Shown in pieces: positions 1 through 14,300 of a DNA stretch of 64,000 nt. Both the position numbers and the translations under genes were made by a program. The stretch comes from Echeneis naucrates. Its lineage: Eukaryota > Chordata > Actinopteri > Carangiformes > Echeneidae. The notes below the pieces were generated by a model that worked only from the letters and a program-made list of their open reading frames with translations, did no database searches and was not told the DNA's origin. The DNA lies in contig NC_042518.1 of NCBI RefSeq assembly GCF_900963305.1, positions 11,732,486 through 11,796,485 on the forward strand, given 5' to 3'. Numbering within the stretch: position 1 is the stretch's first letter; each line of letters begins with the position of its first letter.

Positions 1-2269
1 TTTTACTCCACTACACGTTTTCACAGTTGTATTTACTGCCAGTATTTCAGATTCACACTTTATACACATTTTTAATATTAAACACGAGGTTCCTTTGTTG
101 TGATTGGATGTTATCCAATAGAAAAGCCTGTGGTTGATGCTCCTTGTCCTGGCTGAAATGCCTATGAATTGTTTTCAGTGTCACTAAACTTTACTGATCG
201 GTTCATCTCAATTTTAGATCTGAGGAGGTAAAGCTAACCAACATTTCACAAGAAAACAAAGTTAAAGGAAAATTGTTTTTTTTTTTTTTCTTTCTTTTTT
301 CTGAGAGCTTTGTTTTTACTTCTTTAAATCCTCTCACGATCTTAGAGATTTATCTGATGACCCAGTGGAACAACCCAATCTGTTTGCTGAGTCCGTAAAT
401 GCAGGACATTGACTGTAAGCTGTTTTACTCTCACCTTTACCTTAGAAAAAAATCTGCTCACACAAATAAAAGGAAACAGTGAAAGCAGGGTAATAACCAT
501 AATTTCTCACAGCCGGCGGGGATCTGCTGTTTTGACTCCACTCGTGTTGGGCGTTGGCATCAATCCACCTAGTCACCATGGTTATCATCTCATTGGGAGT
601 TTTGGGTCCAGCCTGGAGCTGCCTCCCAGCAGATGCTAACCTGTTTTATTGACATTTATCGCCCACCCCCCTCCTTTACTTCCAGCAGGCCACCCAGCTC
701 TGCTGTTTTCCTCTTATCTGCAGTTTCCAAGTGCCAACATGCGGCGTAGCATCACAGCACGGAGATCTCTGCACCTCATAATAAGTTCACTCCACAAATC
801 CTGCAAAATATTCCTGCAGATAATCAGGTTCTTGGAAGTGGATGTTTGCACAGTTCCCAGTGAAGATGTAAAATGCTGAGTGAAGTAACAATTATTGGAC
901 TGAAAATACAGAAGAAAGCTTCAGAAGCCCAGCAAATAGATTGTTTGGGACAATGTACAGGAGGTTGGCTGCTGACATTCCTCCATGCTGGGAGAGAAGC
1001 ACAAACTGGCCCTCAAGTACAAATAACAGACCAGAGGCCAACTGCTGCACAGATGACTCACTGTGCGAAGGGGAAGCTGTGCAGTGTTTAGCTGGCCCGT
1101 GTGTAAACAACACATTACTATTTCATGCTTCCTTTATCAAACTTTGATGTTGGAATGTAAATGCTCTCAAGGCTAACACCAAAACAGAAAGCAGCAGCAG
1201 CAGCGAGGCGCTATCTCCAGGAAGCACATGGGAACTCATGATGGCATGTAGGAAGTAAGGATACAGAAGTGGGTTTACAGTGAGGAAGGCACAAAAGTAG
1301 GCACAAAAGATGCTGGATATGTCTCCATGGCAACATGAGATTTCTGTGTTGTTTAGGTTCATCACAATTGAGTCCCGGGGTTAGGGTTAGGGTTACTGGC
1401 TGATTTCAGCATGTAAAAAACTGGATCCATCTGTATTTAGTACACTGTAGTTTCTGGCATGCTTTAACTGGGCAAAACAACAAATAAAACGACAAATTGA
1501 ATTACTGAAGAAGCAGGCTTCTCTTCTGGGCCCACACACAATGTGCTATTTATTTTCTAAATACTGCTGGGCTGAGATTTTGGATGTCCTGAAGTTAAGG
1601 AAGGGGTCAAAGCATCTGACTAACTCCAGTGGTGAAGCAATAACATCTATCAGTCTGTGTGAGTCTGTGGAAAAATGCTTGTGTTGGTTTTGCCTTTAAA
1701 TTGATGATGTGTGCTACTAATTTAAGGCAAAAGTCACTCTGCACATTTCCACTGGAGACTTATTTTACTAAGCCCATTTTTTCTTTGTCCACCAGCCAAA
1801 GTATATTGTTACATATTGCCTGACCTACAGCTGTAATAAGTGTGTGTATGCTGGACTTGAAATTATTTGTATTATTTACCTTAAAAAGCAAGTCCCTGTT
1901 ATGTAAACTATGGAATTTAAGGGTGAAGACCTGTTTTAGGACTTTGGTTAAAAGTTGATTTTAATGTTAAGGTTAAGGTAAGGACAAGGCCGAGCCATGG
2001 TTTTCATAATGATTTGTCTTAAAGGAATGAATCTATGTCAATGTAATGTCCTCTGAGATTATAGAAACAAGACTGTGTGTGTTTGTGCGTTTGTGTATTG
2101 TGTATAAATGGATTACTACACTTGAGTGAGGAGGCTGTTAATTTGTATCACGTGACGAGTTGTATTAATTTCTTAAGTCATATTAAGGCCCGTCAACACG
2201 TTTGTCACTAAAGTTTACAATTTTCCATTTTTAGGCAGTTCACATCAAGAGTGGTACAAAAGAATTTAC
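1..2269. other. No gene recognised (left flank)
   Basis: Only short, low-quality reading frames occur here and none shows a known family or a convincing exon with splice sites. The stretch is AT-rich, with ordinary intergenic or long-intron composition. A short TTAGGG-like tract lies at about 1378-1396. If the orphan exon at 2270-2466 belongs to a minus-strand gene, this region would hold its following intron or exons, but I could not find a next exon. Confidence 0.5.
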
Positions 2270-2466
2270 CTTATGTGTTTGGTCTTCATTGTAAGGGAAG
2301 CTGTTGGATGTGGGCATCTGTCCGTCCTCTGCGTCTGTGTCCACTGCTGTTGACCCATACACACTGTCTGGACAAACGTCCTCCTTCTGCTTGTGTGTCA
2401 CACAGTTTACGTCCATCTTCATTAATCTACCTGTCAGTGGGTGAGACGTTCTGGATGAATGAACCC
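2270..2466 (-). CDS. Orphan candidate coding exon, unknown gene
   Basis: On the minus strand this 197-nt block is open throughout. It is preceded by a good acceptor (TTTGCAG) and followed by a donor (AAG then GTAAAT). It begins in split-codon phase and ends on a whole codon. The predicted peptide is polar, with segments such as PLTGRLMKMDVNCV and EDVCPDSVYGSTAVDTDAED, and does not look like a shadow of anything on the other strand. I do not recognise the protein. I could not find a compatible upstream exon: the nearby open stretch at about 2540-2600 does not join in phase. It could instead be part of a noncoding transcript or chance. Confidence 0.3.
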
Positions 2467-5379
2467 CTGCAAATCCAATTATATGTTTGTTTTTGTTCAT
2501 TTCTTTGTTTCCCCAGCCCATCCATCATCTCCTCCACCGTCCTTTTGTACAGGTTTATAGTCTCAACAAAGATGCGCAATAACATCACGCAGTTAAACAC
2601 GCACAACGCAGACTAAATATTAATAAGGAATTGTTCCGGATGGGGACAAGGACAGAGATATAGTTTACAGTATTTATGAAACAAAATCATGTCAAGCAGT
2701 TTTACAAGGAAGTATTAAAAAGAAAGCGTTCAGCACCCTGGAGAGCGCCTCTCATAAAAATGTCCCAGAATAGTTAGACAAAGTAAATTCATGTTGAGAA
2801 AAGAAAGTAACATGACACAAAATGGCTTTTTTTTTTATTTTTTTTTTATTTTCACCAATCAGGATGCCTATCCTAAGAGCTTTTCCAGAGGCATACAGTG
2901 ACAGGAAGTCCCCTACTTAGAGAAGAACCACACAGCCCAGGATGACTCATGAGCCACCAGACTACTGCTGGTTATCACAGCAGCATGGACGGACAACTCA
3001 ACGTTACACCCCTCCACCCTACCCTACCCTACCCCACCCCTCCCCCTCTGTATGATAAACAAAAGAAGACAGGAGGTCTGCTTCAAATGACACAGATTAC
3101 GTCGGAACGGTCAAATACAACACAAGAAGTCAGCAGTTTTTAATAGCTTAAAAGAGCACTGGAGATGAACGGAAAACATACACTTCCTCTCAAAATGTGT
3201 AAAAAAATAACATCTGCTACGCTGATTTCTCTGCTCTCTCATCTCAATAAAACTGGGGCTTCACTGAAGCAGCTGTACTGTGCAAGGTAAACAAGGTCAC
3301 TTGAAAACTCATATGGTGGCCAATTATTATTGAAGAACATTAAAGGTTACATAAAACTTGAAACAAACAAGGGAGTTGAGAGTTCTCTGTAAAGGCATTT
3401 ATCTGCACATTTCTGGAAGCCATTATTCCATATAAACAATTCATCCTCTCAGCTAAATCAAGGCAGCTTAGATTCTCTTGATCACACGAAAATATAAACA
3501 TACAGTGTACTGCGTACCTTTTTTTTGGTTGGGTGAACAGCACTTTAAGAAATTAAGTGAGATTAACCAACCAGTGAGGCAGAGAGAGCACACACACAAC
3601 GTACACGCACACACGCACACACACCTGCAAACACTCTGACAATACTGCATTTCAACCGATACACAGGAGGTATGATTAAAAAATGTCTAACCAGGCTTCC
3701 AGTTTGAAAGCCTTGCACTTAAAGAAAAGCTTTGAGACTTTGGGAAATACACTTATTTGTTGTGTTGCCTGTAAACATTGGGAACCTGCAACACCAACTC
3801 CATTCAATGGCAATAAAATTCTGCTTCCGAGTATCTCTGAAGCTCACTAATTAAAACGTTTGCTTAATGTCAGCACAAAAGGCGCTGCTCGGAAGTATGT
3901 GCCAAATTAGAAAACTGGAAAAAACTGTCATGTTTCTTATTCTGACATGAGAAAATGAAGGGGTTTCAGTGGTGTGGGCGATTTTTTTCAGCAGTGGACA
4001 CATTTATTTCCCTCAAGTCTTTGTGCGGAGCTCACTGAACATATTGCTGACTGTAGCGTCATATAGACAAATAAGCCTCTCAGGAAGAAAGTGTATTTCT
4101 TAAATATCAAACATTTCCTTTAAAATTTCATCCAAAGCCTCTTCACTTTCAACATTTTGTTTTAGTTTTGTAAAATTTGGAGCGAAATAATAAAACTAGA
4201 TTGCTTTTGGTCTGCAATTAACAGTTAGTTCAATTTTCTTCTTTGATTTGAGATTTGAGTTACATGATGATTAAATAATAGTCAATATATTTCTTTTATT
4301 AGTCAGCATTTCATAGTAGCTATAAATTATTTCAGAAGATTTGAGCTTTGCCACATCATTTTTAAGAAAACAATTTCCACTCAAAGTCCTCTTACTTGCT
4401 TGTTCTGGAGATTTGGCCGCACCATAAATCTTCATCTGAGTTGAGATTGTTTTGCCAACATTTTCACAGGAATTTCTGCAGTGCAGTTGCTGCAGCTGTC
4501 TAGGCACTTCCTTAGACCACAAAACAATACACATCGAAGAAAAATCAACAGTTTCTTCAACAAACTACCACATTGAACAAATACATAAAAAATGATATGT
4601 CAGGAAACAAAAATAAAAATAAAATACAACTTGAAAACTGGATATTGAAAAGAACCTCACTCAATCGTTTTCCTCATTTCTTCGCAGGTGACAGTCCAAG
4701 TATTTACTGATGTGCCTGTGCATCAGGGAGTCACGGTGCAGGTATCTGTCTCAGAGTGTAATGTAAAAAGATGCGATGTGACCTTATCCATGACTTTTTG
4801 ACTTCTGCTCCTTAAACTGAAATCAAGTGACGTCTGCACAACACCACAGTCTTACAGTAAAGTGCACTTCTTCTGACTGCTCCGTATGCTTATATAGTAA
4901 TGCTTCAAAATAAGCACAATAATACGATTTATATATTCCCCTCTACCATGAAATGAAAATAGAAGCGCATGAAGGAGCCTAGTGTTCAGTCTTTGCTCTC
5001 TAATTCTTTCAAAGCAGAGAAAACTGTAAACTGTGCAGAGATTTCTTTTCAGACTCCTGGCCAGACTGACCCTGACTGTAAACCTGTGTGCCAGCAAAAT
5101 AGCACAACATATCTGGCATCACTGGGACCGCAGAGCAAACAATGACACAAGTGTTCCTGCTTACAATTCTCCATGTGCAAATTTTCCATTATTACCACAT
5201 CACTAACAATGCCTTGACTCCTCAGTGCAGGAAGTTGCCTTGCTGTTGTTTATGTGCCTCTGAGCTCTGAGCCAACCTTGGGGACAATGTCTGGTTCACA
5301 CAGCTTCTCCTGGAGCTCTCCAGTATAGGTCCAGCTCCCATTCTTTCTGTATACTTTTACAGTCCCCCTTCTCTTGGGG
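2467..5379 (-). other. Probable xylt2 3' UTR and downstream flank
   Basis: This lies directly after the xylt2 stop codon. The first AATAAA on the minus strand that I noticed is at 4295-4300, which would give a 3' UTR of about 1.1 kb. Others occur farther on, for example near 4004. No coding exon is evident. Simple tracts include a T/A-rich run at about 2827-2853 and an interrupted CA repeat at about 3589-3625. Where the transcript really ends is not decided by the sequence alone. Confidence 0.45.
3589..3625. repeat. Interrupted CA/CACG microsatellite
   Basis: A short run of CA dinucleotides broken by ACG and GTACACG units. It is a simple repeat with no sign of function. Confidence 0.8.
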
Positions 5380-8300
5380 CTACCTGATCCGCCCATCGCT
5401 TTTGACTGGACCCAGTTCAGATTTGGGGTCTGGAGAAAGAGAGCTCCAAGAAGTTTTGGAGCAAGGTCCCAGTGCTGGGCAAGATGATGTCTGTATGGCA
5501 CACAGGTCCCTTGTTACCCAGAAGGTCCTCACGCTGCTGTCCACCCATGCCTCAAGGGCCTCACCCACAAGCTGGGCATTACGCTGGGCCTCCTGCATGG
5601 CAGGCTCCTGGGGAGGGAGCTTCAGCATGGAGCTCAACTGCTGGAAACTTTGGTCCAGGTACAGGTTCCCTGGAGGACCTGCATGGAGCCAGCTGTCCTC
5701 TTCTGGAGAAATTGAAAAAGAGGTAAGGGACGGGATCTGAAAATGGATGAGTTACCAAAGACTGAAACCCTCAGCTGAACTATTAAAGCATATTAATGTA
5801 CCAAATCGGAGTAATGCACTTTTATAACCATGAACAAGGCTACAAAGCTGATCCCACATACACTTCTTGCTGTGAACATTCACTACTCACAAACAAATAC
5901 ACTACATTTCACAATTTATAAAAACTATAGAAACTAGATTTTTATTTCCAACATTAAACAATGTCACCAACATGGCAGGAAAGTCAGTTCTAAAGTTCTG
6001 AAAGGGAGTCTGACCCATTGTTGGATATGTCATTTTATGAGATTTGTTCAAATAAGAAAAAAACATTGAATATTAAACCATTGAGCTGACATAATGAATA
6101 TCAAATGTCTTGTGCTATGTCTTACCTTGGCGAAGTGGCTCCTTATCTTTGAAAGTTAGCGGCACAACAAGGAAGCGAACCTCTGCCACCCGCTCCCATT
6201 GCTTTAATACCCGTATTACCCAAGTCCCAGGGCGGAGGGGCCGCTGCAGTGGTGGTTTGTACTGGGTATACTCTGCATCCACCTCCACTGTAATGTCATA
6301 TGATGCTGCCACCACCAGAGCTGGGTCGAGCCACACAATAGTGGCTGTGAGGTTGGGACCGCGAGCCCATTTTTGGACTGCCAGGGGTTCATCCAAAGGC
6401 CCAATCACGCCGCCAAAGTTACGGAAGATTCTTTCTTTAGGATCCCACTCTGTACCTATCTGTCAAGGAGACAGAGAAAGGATGTATATTCTGTGCTGAG
6501 CTATTTGAGGACATTAATGTAAAATTTATATTTTAGCCATTTCTTTATTAGCCTTACCCCTAATTTTACAATATTTTAAAAAATGATTAAGCTTCAAAGT
6601 TTGGTTGGGGTCAGATCAAGCCCTGATAATACCACTCTAATTTTTAAATATCAGGGAAAAAAATCTTTATACACAGCAATTCTCTTGGAGAAATTTCCCC
6701 CTTAAAGTTGCAGGATAGAAACTTCAACGACACCATAACAAGCATCTATAAGTCACACACCAATGAACCAAAGAACAATGAGGGAGCAATGAGGCCACTT
6801 ACTTCCAGATTCTTAAGTCTTTCAAACTCTTTGAGGTTAGTCTCGAGGACAAGTGAGGACTGGGGTACTGCCCACATCTCCAGTGTCTCCCTGACCTTTG
6901 ACCCCACAACCTGTGCTTCCTGACGCACAAGGTACCCTTGGAAATGGTCATCATAAAAGTACAAGTGTACTGACAGAGGGGAACCAACTGGTTCAAACCT
7001 GAGGTGAGGAAATAGATAAATCATGCATTATATAAGTGATTCCCAACCGCTGTGCCGTGGCACATGGGCATGCTGCAGAAGACCACCCAACCTCACCCGA
7101 TCAGCACTCCAAGGCTTAGAGTACCAATCAGGTGAAACTGGACCATCCTCCACAGCACATCTGATGACCCCTCACGGCACACCGGCTGGGAATCACTGCA
7201 CTATATTACCAAAAGTATTCCCTCGCCTGCCTTGACGCGTATATGAATGACATCCCATTCTTAATCCATAGGGTTTAATGCGACGTCGGTCCAACCTGTA
7301 GCTATCTCATATGGTATGATATGTAAGAGATTTTGGACAGTTGCATGCTCCCAACTTTGTGGGAACAGTTTCAACCCAATAGAACACCTTTGGGATGAGT
7401 TAGAGCGGAGACTGAGAGCCCGGCCTTCTCGCCCAACATCAGTTTGCGACCTCATAAGTGCGCTTCTGGAATAATGGTCAAAAATTTCCATAAACACGCA
7501 CCTAAACCTTGTGGAAAGCCTTCACAGAAAACTTGAAGCTGTTATAGCTGCAAAGGGTGGGCGAATACTTTTGGCAATGTACATAGCACATTTGAGAATT
7601 GTACATGTATATGTAATATAGACATACATTTACTATCTCAGATACATTAAAAATACAGACTATCTACCTGCAGGCTTCTAAATTGCTCTGAGTAACTGAA
7701 AGATTCTTCAGGCTCAGGCGAAAGAAAGACATGTAAGCAGTGAGAGCCACGTCACTAAGTGAGCCAATGCCATCCATCTGCTCAAACAGGCTCTCCCAAT
7801 ACGCTTTGATGGCAATGGTGCCTGGAGCGTATTGGCCATACAGGTGAGTGTCCAGGATGTCTATGGCCTCCTGGTTTACTGTTGACTCAAATTTACGGGC
7901 AAAGAAGGTTGGTCGGGTCAATTGCTATAGATGGGAAAGAGGAAAAAAGTCAAATGAGTGTTTAAGATCAATCTTGTTGTGAAAATAAAGACGAAGGAGT
8001 GAACTTCAAGCCCAAAAAGCTGTTTCTGGGTTCTGACTCACAAACCTGTATTCGGATGAGGTCTTGTGGTTTGAAATCATTGGGAGAGCAGCCACACCAG
8101 TCAACTATGTGCTTGTATTGACATTTACAGCCAAGTTTACGATTCCAGTTAGTGACTCGCAGGTTATTGTCTACCAAGGTATCGCACATATGGCTGTTCC
8201 CCAGCACAGTGTGGAAAAAAGACTGTGGAAATCAGAGGGATGAATCAGATATTGATGCTGCACAGTGCACGAAATCAAACAAAGGGGGTGAAGTTACTGT

Positions 8301-11300
8301 AAAAACTCAAAGATATGCATAAACCTTCACACTCTAAAATTGCAAAAGCTTATGGCTTTATACCACCAAACAACTGTGGGAAAAACTGCTGCTCTTCCTC
8401 TCAGACATAAACCACACTGTCAGATGAACTCAAGTGAACCCTCCCCTTGTCTGGCACCTCTGCAGCACACTGCGCCTGAAAGCCTTAAGTATTACATTTT
8501 CTCTGCTGCTTGGCTGTTCTGACTTAGCAGGGAGGACAAGCTTGAAAGTGACTTGTGTATCAAACTGTCTATCTGAACTGCATGAGATAAAGATACCACC
8601 TCAGGCTGACTAACCTCAGCAGGGAGCAGAGCATAGGAATAGAACTGCTTCAGTCCTGACACTAGGTCATCCTGGGAGTTGATGACGTACTCCACGAAGC
8701 GACGGGTGAGTGCAAACCAATCAGAGCCACCTGAGACCTCCAGGCCTTCTGGGATGTTGCGCTCTCCCAGACGCCACATGTGGTTGTCACACTCGTGGAA
8801 GAGACGGTCAAGGCCTTGCTTCTTAATAAACCTTGAACACAGAGAACATTTGAAAATTATGGGTCAAAGACCCAATGTGCAATATTGATCAAAGTAATTA
8901 CTTAAACAAACCATGCTATGCTTTACTTTTTTTATGTATCGTAATTTCCCGATTATAAAACGCTACTCTTTTCACACACTTTGAAGCCTGTGGCTTAAAC
9001 AACTATGCTGAAATCACTGAAGAGGTCACAGTGGACCAATGAAATTGTTCGAATTAAACGCACCACACTAAATGCTTCAGATCAGTCATTTATTTTGTGC
9101 TTCATGCACACACCCTTATCATGGGTAACACATGAAGCAATGCATATGATGCAGCTGTCAAGTCGATCAAGGTGGCAAAAAGGCAGAATCTTTCTGTGTA
9201 ACATAGTTCCTGCCATATGCAATTTCCTCCCATAATTCCAACACTTGCGGCTTATAGTGTGGCTTATATATGTACGAAACAGTTTTTCTCTTTTAATTTA
9301 GCAGGTGTGGCTTATATTCAGGTGCGCTCTATAGTCCGGAAATTACGGCATTTATTATTGTCGTGCACAAGAAATCCCTTCAAAGGTTTGGATAAAATGT
9401 CAGAGAGATCATTTTTAAGCAAGCAAAAACCCAAAAAAGAGATTTTTTTTTTATAGCAGGTTGCAACTATTAAGCAAGCATACTCACCGGGCATTTTCTC
9501 TCCCATGTGACTTGAGGAAGTTCTTGTCTTTGTGAAGTGAGAGGAAAGTTACCAGCTCATCATTTGTCCTGCAGGAGGATGTTAAGGTGAGAATTGAGAG
9601 GAAGAAAAGTTATGTTTTTTAGAACAGCTTGGACATTAAAGCCTGGATTCAGTGTGTTGCTGATAGTGAGTGACATAAGACTAAATGCTCTGGATAGAAT
9701 TTGGTCCACACAGGCTTGTCAGTGTGCATCCCAGCAGTCCAAGCTATTGCCACTCAGGACAGTTCAGTAGGACATGCAGCTGCTCTGATGAGGTTTCAGA
9801 GCTGCTCCAGAAATCTAACAACAATTGATCAGTAAGAACAAAGACTATGAACTGCCAGCTACAAGAGTACTCCTTTTATCAAGGAAATGCTATGGGTGCT
9901 TTTTGAGTATAATGGTGCTGTAAGACACGGCCACAGAAAGAGGCACAAGTGCAATTGCAAACTGTGGGATTATTAAACCATGAATATGAAATATTAAATA
10001 ATGTATACATTTAAGATTAATGTGTAAAACTTTGAGGCAATACACCTAAGAACATTTGAACAATATGATGATAGTAAGTGCAAATGCAAAGGATGTCAGA
10101 TTCACCATCATATGTCTCCAATGTTACTGCACATGGCTGAACAACCAACCTAGTAGGGAAGTCTGTGCCACTGAGATTGATGAAAATATCCCATTTCCAG
10201 TCCAGAATAGAGAGCAGGTCCTGCATGCTGCGTAGATAGGCCTTCAATAGACTGGCACCACCCCAAATGGTGACCATTCTCCACGGCGTGGCTCGTACAT
10301 TTGGGTACTGCTTGGCTATCTGCAGGACCTCTCGATGCATGTAGCCAGACCGCTGGAGGATTTCAAAAGCAAAAGGTCAAATACATAAATGTGTTTTGTG
10401 TTTAGTTTTGGGACAGTCTGGGGAAAACCTCAGAGCAGGGATTAAACATTAAGAGGGAATAGTTAAAGAAATTGAGGAAGTCAAAGAGCCAAACAGTTTC
10501 ATGCAGAGACATTAAAAGTGGTGAGATGTGGCTATGAACAAGCATGTGAGTCCATTTTTATGAAGATTGCAGGAAACCACAATGTATAGTTTTAAAAGAC
10601 TGTCTTTTGATTTCCCATTGCAGCTAAATAAGATTAATTTGCAACGAATTAACAAGCATGTTTACAAATAAGATCAGCTAATAAAGGTTATGAAGCGATA
10701 AATGAGCAGCTTAAAAGAAAAAGACCTAATTTCTCTACAAGCAGCAATGCGGGGGCAGAAGAGACCAGCAGGCCAAAGTTGCCAGGGAAACATGATGTCG
10801 TTATGTCAGGAGCAAAGTTATGACCACTCAGAAAATTTTATGTCAAATATGAATTTTGATTAGATATTGTTTTGCAACTAATTAAATGACATAAAATACT
10901 AAATGCTTTCACAAATAGAAAAGTAAATTAATAAGTTTAATCAGGCTTGGCTTTCAGAACATCTGTGTCAATTTTCCTAAAGACCAGACAGAGGAACTTT
11001 GATTTTTTTAGAGCAATGAGTCAACTGCTTATAAGACACCAGAGTCACAGTTAGATTTCTTTTGTATAAAGGCATTTCTGGCATAAGCTCTGAAGATTGA
11101 CTATGCCAACTTTAATGAAGCCTTGACAAAGTCTGTCTGAGGAGTATCAAAATTACACCTGAATATAAAATTAATTATGGACTAAATTGATATAAGAGGG
11201 CATGTAGAACTCTTCTTCATCCATGAAATTCAATCATAAGTAATTTTCAGGGAAATTACTAAGTATGGCTCCAGCTATGATCTGTTGGCGACATGATATT

Positions 11301-14300
11301 TGGTGAAAAGCATCACAGGACATTTTGATGTTGACATGCGGCCAGGACAAAAGGAGAAAGGTTTAGGTGGAGAGGTGCTGAGAAGCTGATAGACTGATAC
11401 TAGTACAACCTGGCTTGTTTCACAGCCTCATCTCTCAAAAAGGCTGTTTGGATTGTGTCCATGCTGTGACTAGGCCACTGGCTTCTTATTCATCACTGCC
11501 TTCAGCAAGCTTCACCTCTGTTCCCTAGGCAGCCAAACAGGGCCACTCTGCAGGACTGTGTAACCTTTGCAGCTACACAGGTGCACTTACAAGAGGCACC
11601 TGTTCCTGAGTTGTCTGTGCTGAACACACGTGAGCTCTCAGTGCCTCAGTGTCACCAGCCATACATTTATATTCTGCCTTCAAGCTACCCATGATGGCAG
11701 ACTTTTCTTCCACTAAATCCAGTCCCTAAGAATAACCACACTTTACTCTATCCCAGCTAATCCTTTTTACCACACTCAGACCTGGGGGATAAATTTAACC
11801 TTCATAATGCAAAAACACCTACCTAGTCGATGCATTTGTGAGCTTGGTGTAGCCAGCACTGAGCAGGTGGCCAAATACATTGTTCAATGTTCAGCCTTAG
11901 CATGAATAAATAATACTATATGCCAGTATCAGTGGGGCAACACATTCCTGAGAAAATATAGTAGTAAATTCACTGTAATTACCTTGTCCACATGGATGTA
12001 GTAGTAGTGGTCACGGTGGTATATGGCTTTGATGAGTCGCTTGAGCTGCCGTACAGCACGGCCATGGACCATCAGAACAAAAGCCACCCTAACGGGCTTG
12101 TCTGCTTTGGAAAGGCTGTTGTCTCCAATGGCCTGAACTGGATTTGACACACCTTGTCAAGGAGATGAAAGAGACAAAAAATTTAGGAGAGCCTGGAGAA
12201 TTTGAAATAATTGCTTGAAGGCTTGGATATTGAAAGATGCGTTGTTGAGTGGGTAAAAATAGCTCTCAGCGGGTTACATGGCAATGGCTTAATTGTACAT
12301 GACTAAGAAGGGAGTTAATATTATGTCTTTGGTTCTTACTTTTTAGTTTCCTGCTTACAAGCTTCCTACACACATATGTTGCCAAACGTATTCACTCAAA
12401 TGCAAAACCAAGCCAGAGGCGTGGGATGAGTGTTCTGCTCCACTGAAAGCACTTCAATGTACCTGTGTACTAAAGATATACACAAGTTCACTTAAAATAA
12501 AATGAGAGGCATTTACTATTTGATTTCTTTGACCAACTAATCAAACTTACTGGATCACAGTGGGTGTTGGTTGGTTTCAGTATTTTACTAGAATATATAC
12601 ACGGCACATTCAGAAACTAGTCAGACCACTGAAAATATAATTTTAGAGAAACTCCCAGAAGGACAATCATCACAGAGGGGCAGTTTATTGTAAAACCTCA
12701 TGAAACACACATCACGTTAGATATGTCAAGAGATTCAGGAATCAAAACAATGCAATCAATTTAAATAATGGTTTATTAAACAATTGATTGCAATGAATTT
12801 TGAGGAGCAGGTTTGTGGTAAAAATCCATTATCACCAAAATTGGGATCTTACATTATCCAAGAAACAAGCAGAATGAGTGCTAGCAGCTCGGGTCACAAC
12901 CTCTGACATGTCTTATGTTCCCCAGAAACTGCTTTATTCTGTCTTTTTAGTACAGGATTCTGTAAAATCACTGACTCTGCTTTGCTTTGATTAGTTGGTG
13001 ACCTAAAAAAAACATCCAGAATAATATGAATATCTGTTAATGATGAAAAATGCCATTACAGTAAACTAATATACAGTACAGGAAACTTAAAACCAACAGT
13101 AAGCTGTAGCAGTCTATAAATTGCTGCACCGAAGTAAACATTTCATACCAAGAATTGTGTTGATGTACTGATGAAAATTTTGAATGGTTCTCACCAAGTT
13201 GAGGGCAGAACTGAGGAAGTGCATCTGGCATGAGCTGACCAGCCTGATGCTGGCACACAATGTTGGCGATCTCCTGTCGGCACTGCTGTGATCCGGCACG
13301 ATGGAGGGCAGACAGAGCATCCTTGCCTACTATATCACATTTAGGCACAAAGTCACTGCTGGGGGCTTGGTGAGCGCCGTCCACACTGCCTGGCTCCCCT
13401 GGTATGGCAGCAGCAGGTAGCCTAGCCGCCCCATCTGTGCCTCCCCGCGTGTCGCTCAAGTTGCGGCTGCTGGACAAGTCATGGGAGACAACACTGTCTT
13501 CCCCCCGATGATGGGGAGACTTCAGCCTAATGCTGGGCTTTCCTCCTCGCCGGCTTGTTCCTCTCCTCAGTGCACTGGCTGCTGTGCCTCCTGTCCGCTC
13601 TAGCCCGGTGGTCCATCTGCCCCTGTTCTTCCCAGACAAAGAGTTTTGTTTTTCCCAAAGTGTTGTGTACCTCTTATGGTCCTGGCTATTTTGGTCTGGC
13701 AGCTTAGACCGTCGTGTTTTTCTCTGGGAAGAGAGCAGAGAAGAAGAAATCAGGGCAGAGACAGAGAGACCGGATAAGGAATAAAAATATGATTTAAATG
13801 CAGTTCTGTTGCCTGTTACTCCTTAAGAGCATTTTGGACAAAAATTACTGAGAAGAGGCATTGATTCACAATGCAGGAATGGCATAAGGTAAACAAAGAC
13901 AACAAAGGCAACAGCAGAGAAAGCCCAGTGGGAAGGATTTGTTTATTTGGTGGGTTTTTTTCCCCCCCATTTCTCTGATGTTGGTTATTTTTAGCTGAGC
14001 CTCTGCCTTTTTGTGGAGCTAATCTGCAAAAAGAACCATTCTGGATATTCACACACTCACACACTCGTGTGGCACAATGAGCCCAGTGATTCACAATAGA
14101 AACCTCAACAAACCTCTTACTTATTTTGGCAAAAAGTACAAGAAAAAGTGCCCGTTTTCACTGTGAGTTTATGCATGTGAGCACTGAAAATACACTGAGA
14201 CATCTCAGAGGGACATACAGTGTGGGAAGACAGACAGTTTCTAGTAATTTTATATATTTTTTCTCCTCTTTTTGACATGTGGAAGGATGGAAAACACACA

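Noticed and set aside
1378-1396. Telomere-like TTAGGG units (also near 27022-27040 and 39036-39048)
   Set aside because: Only two to three units each, too short to argue for a telomere or fusion point.
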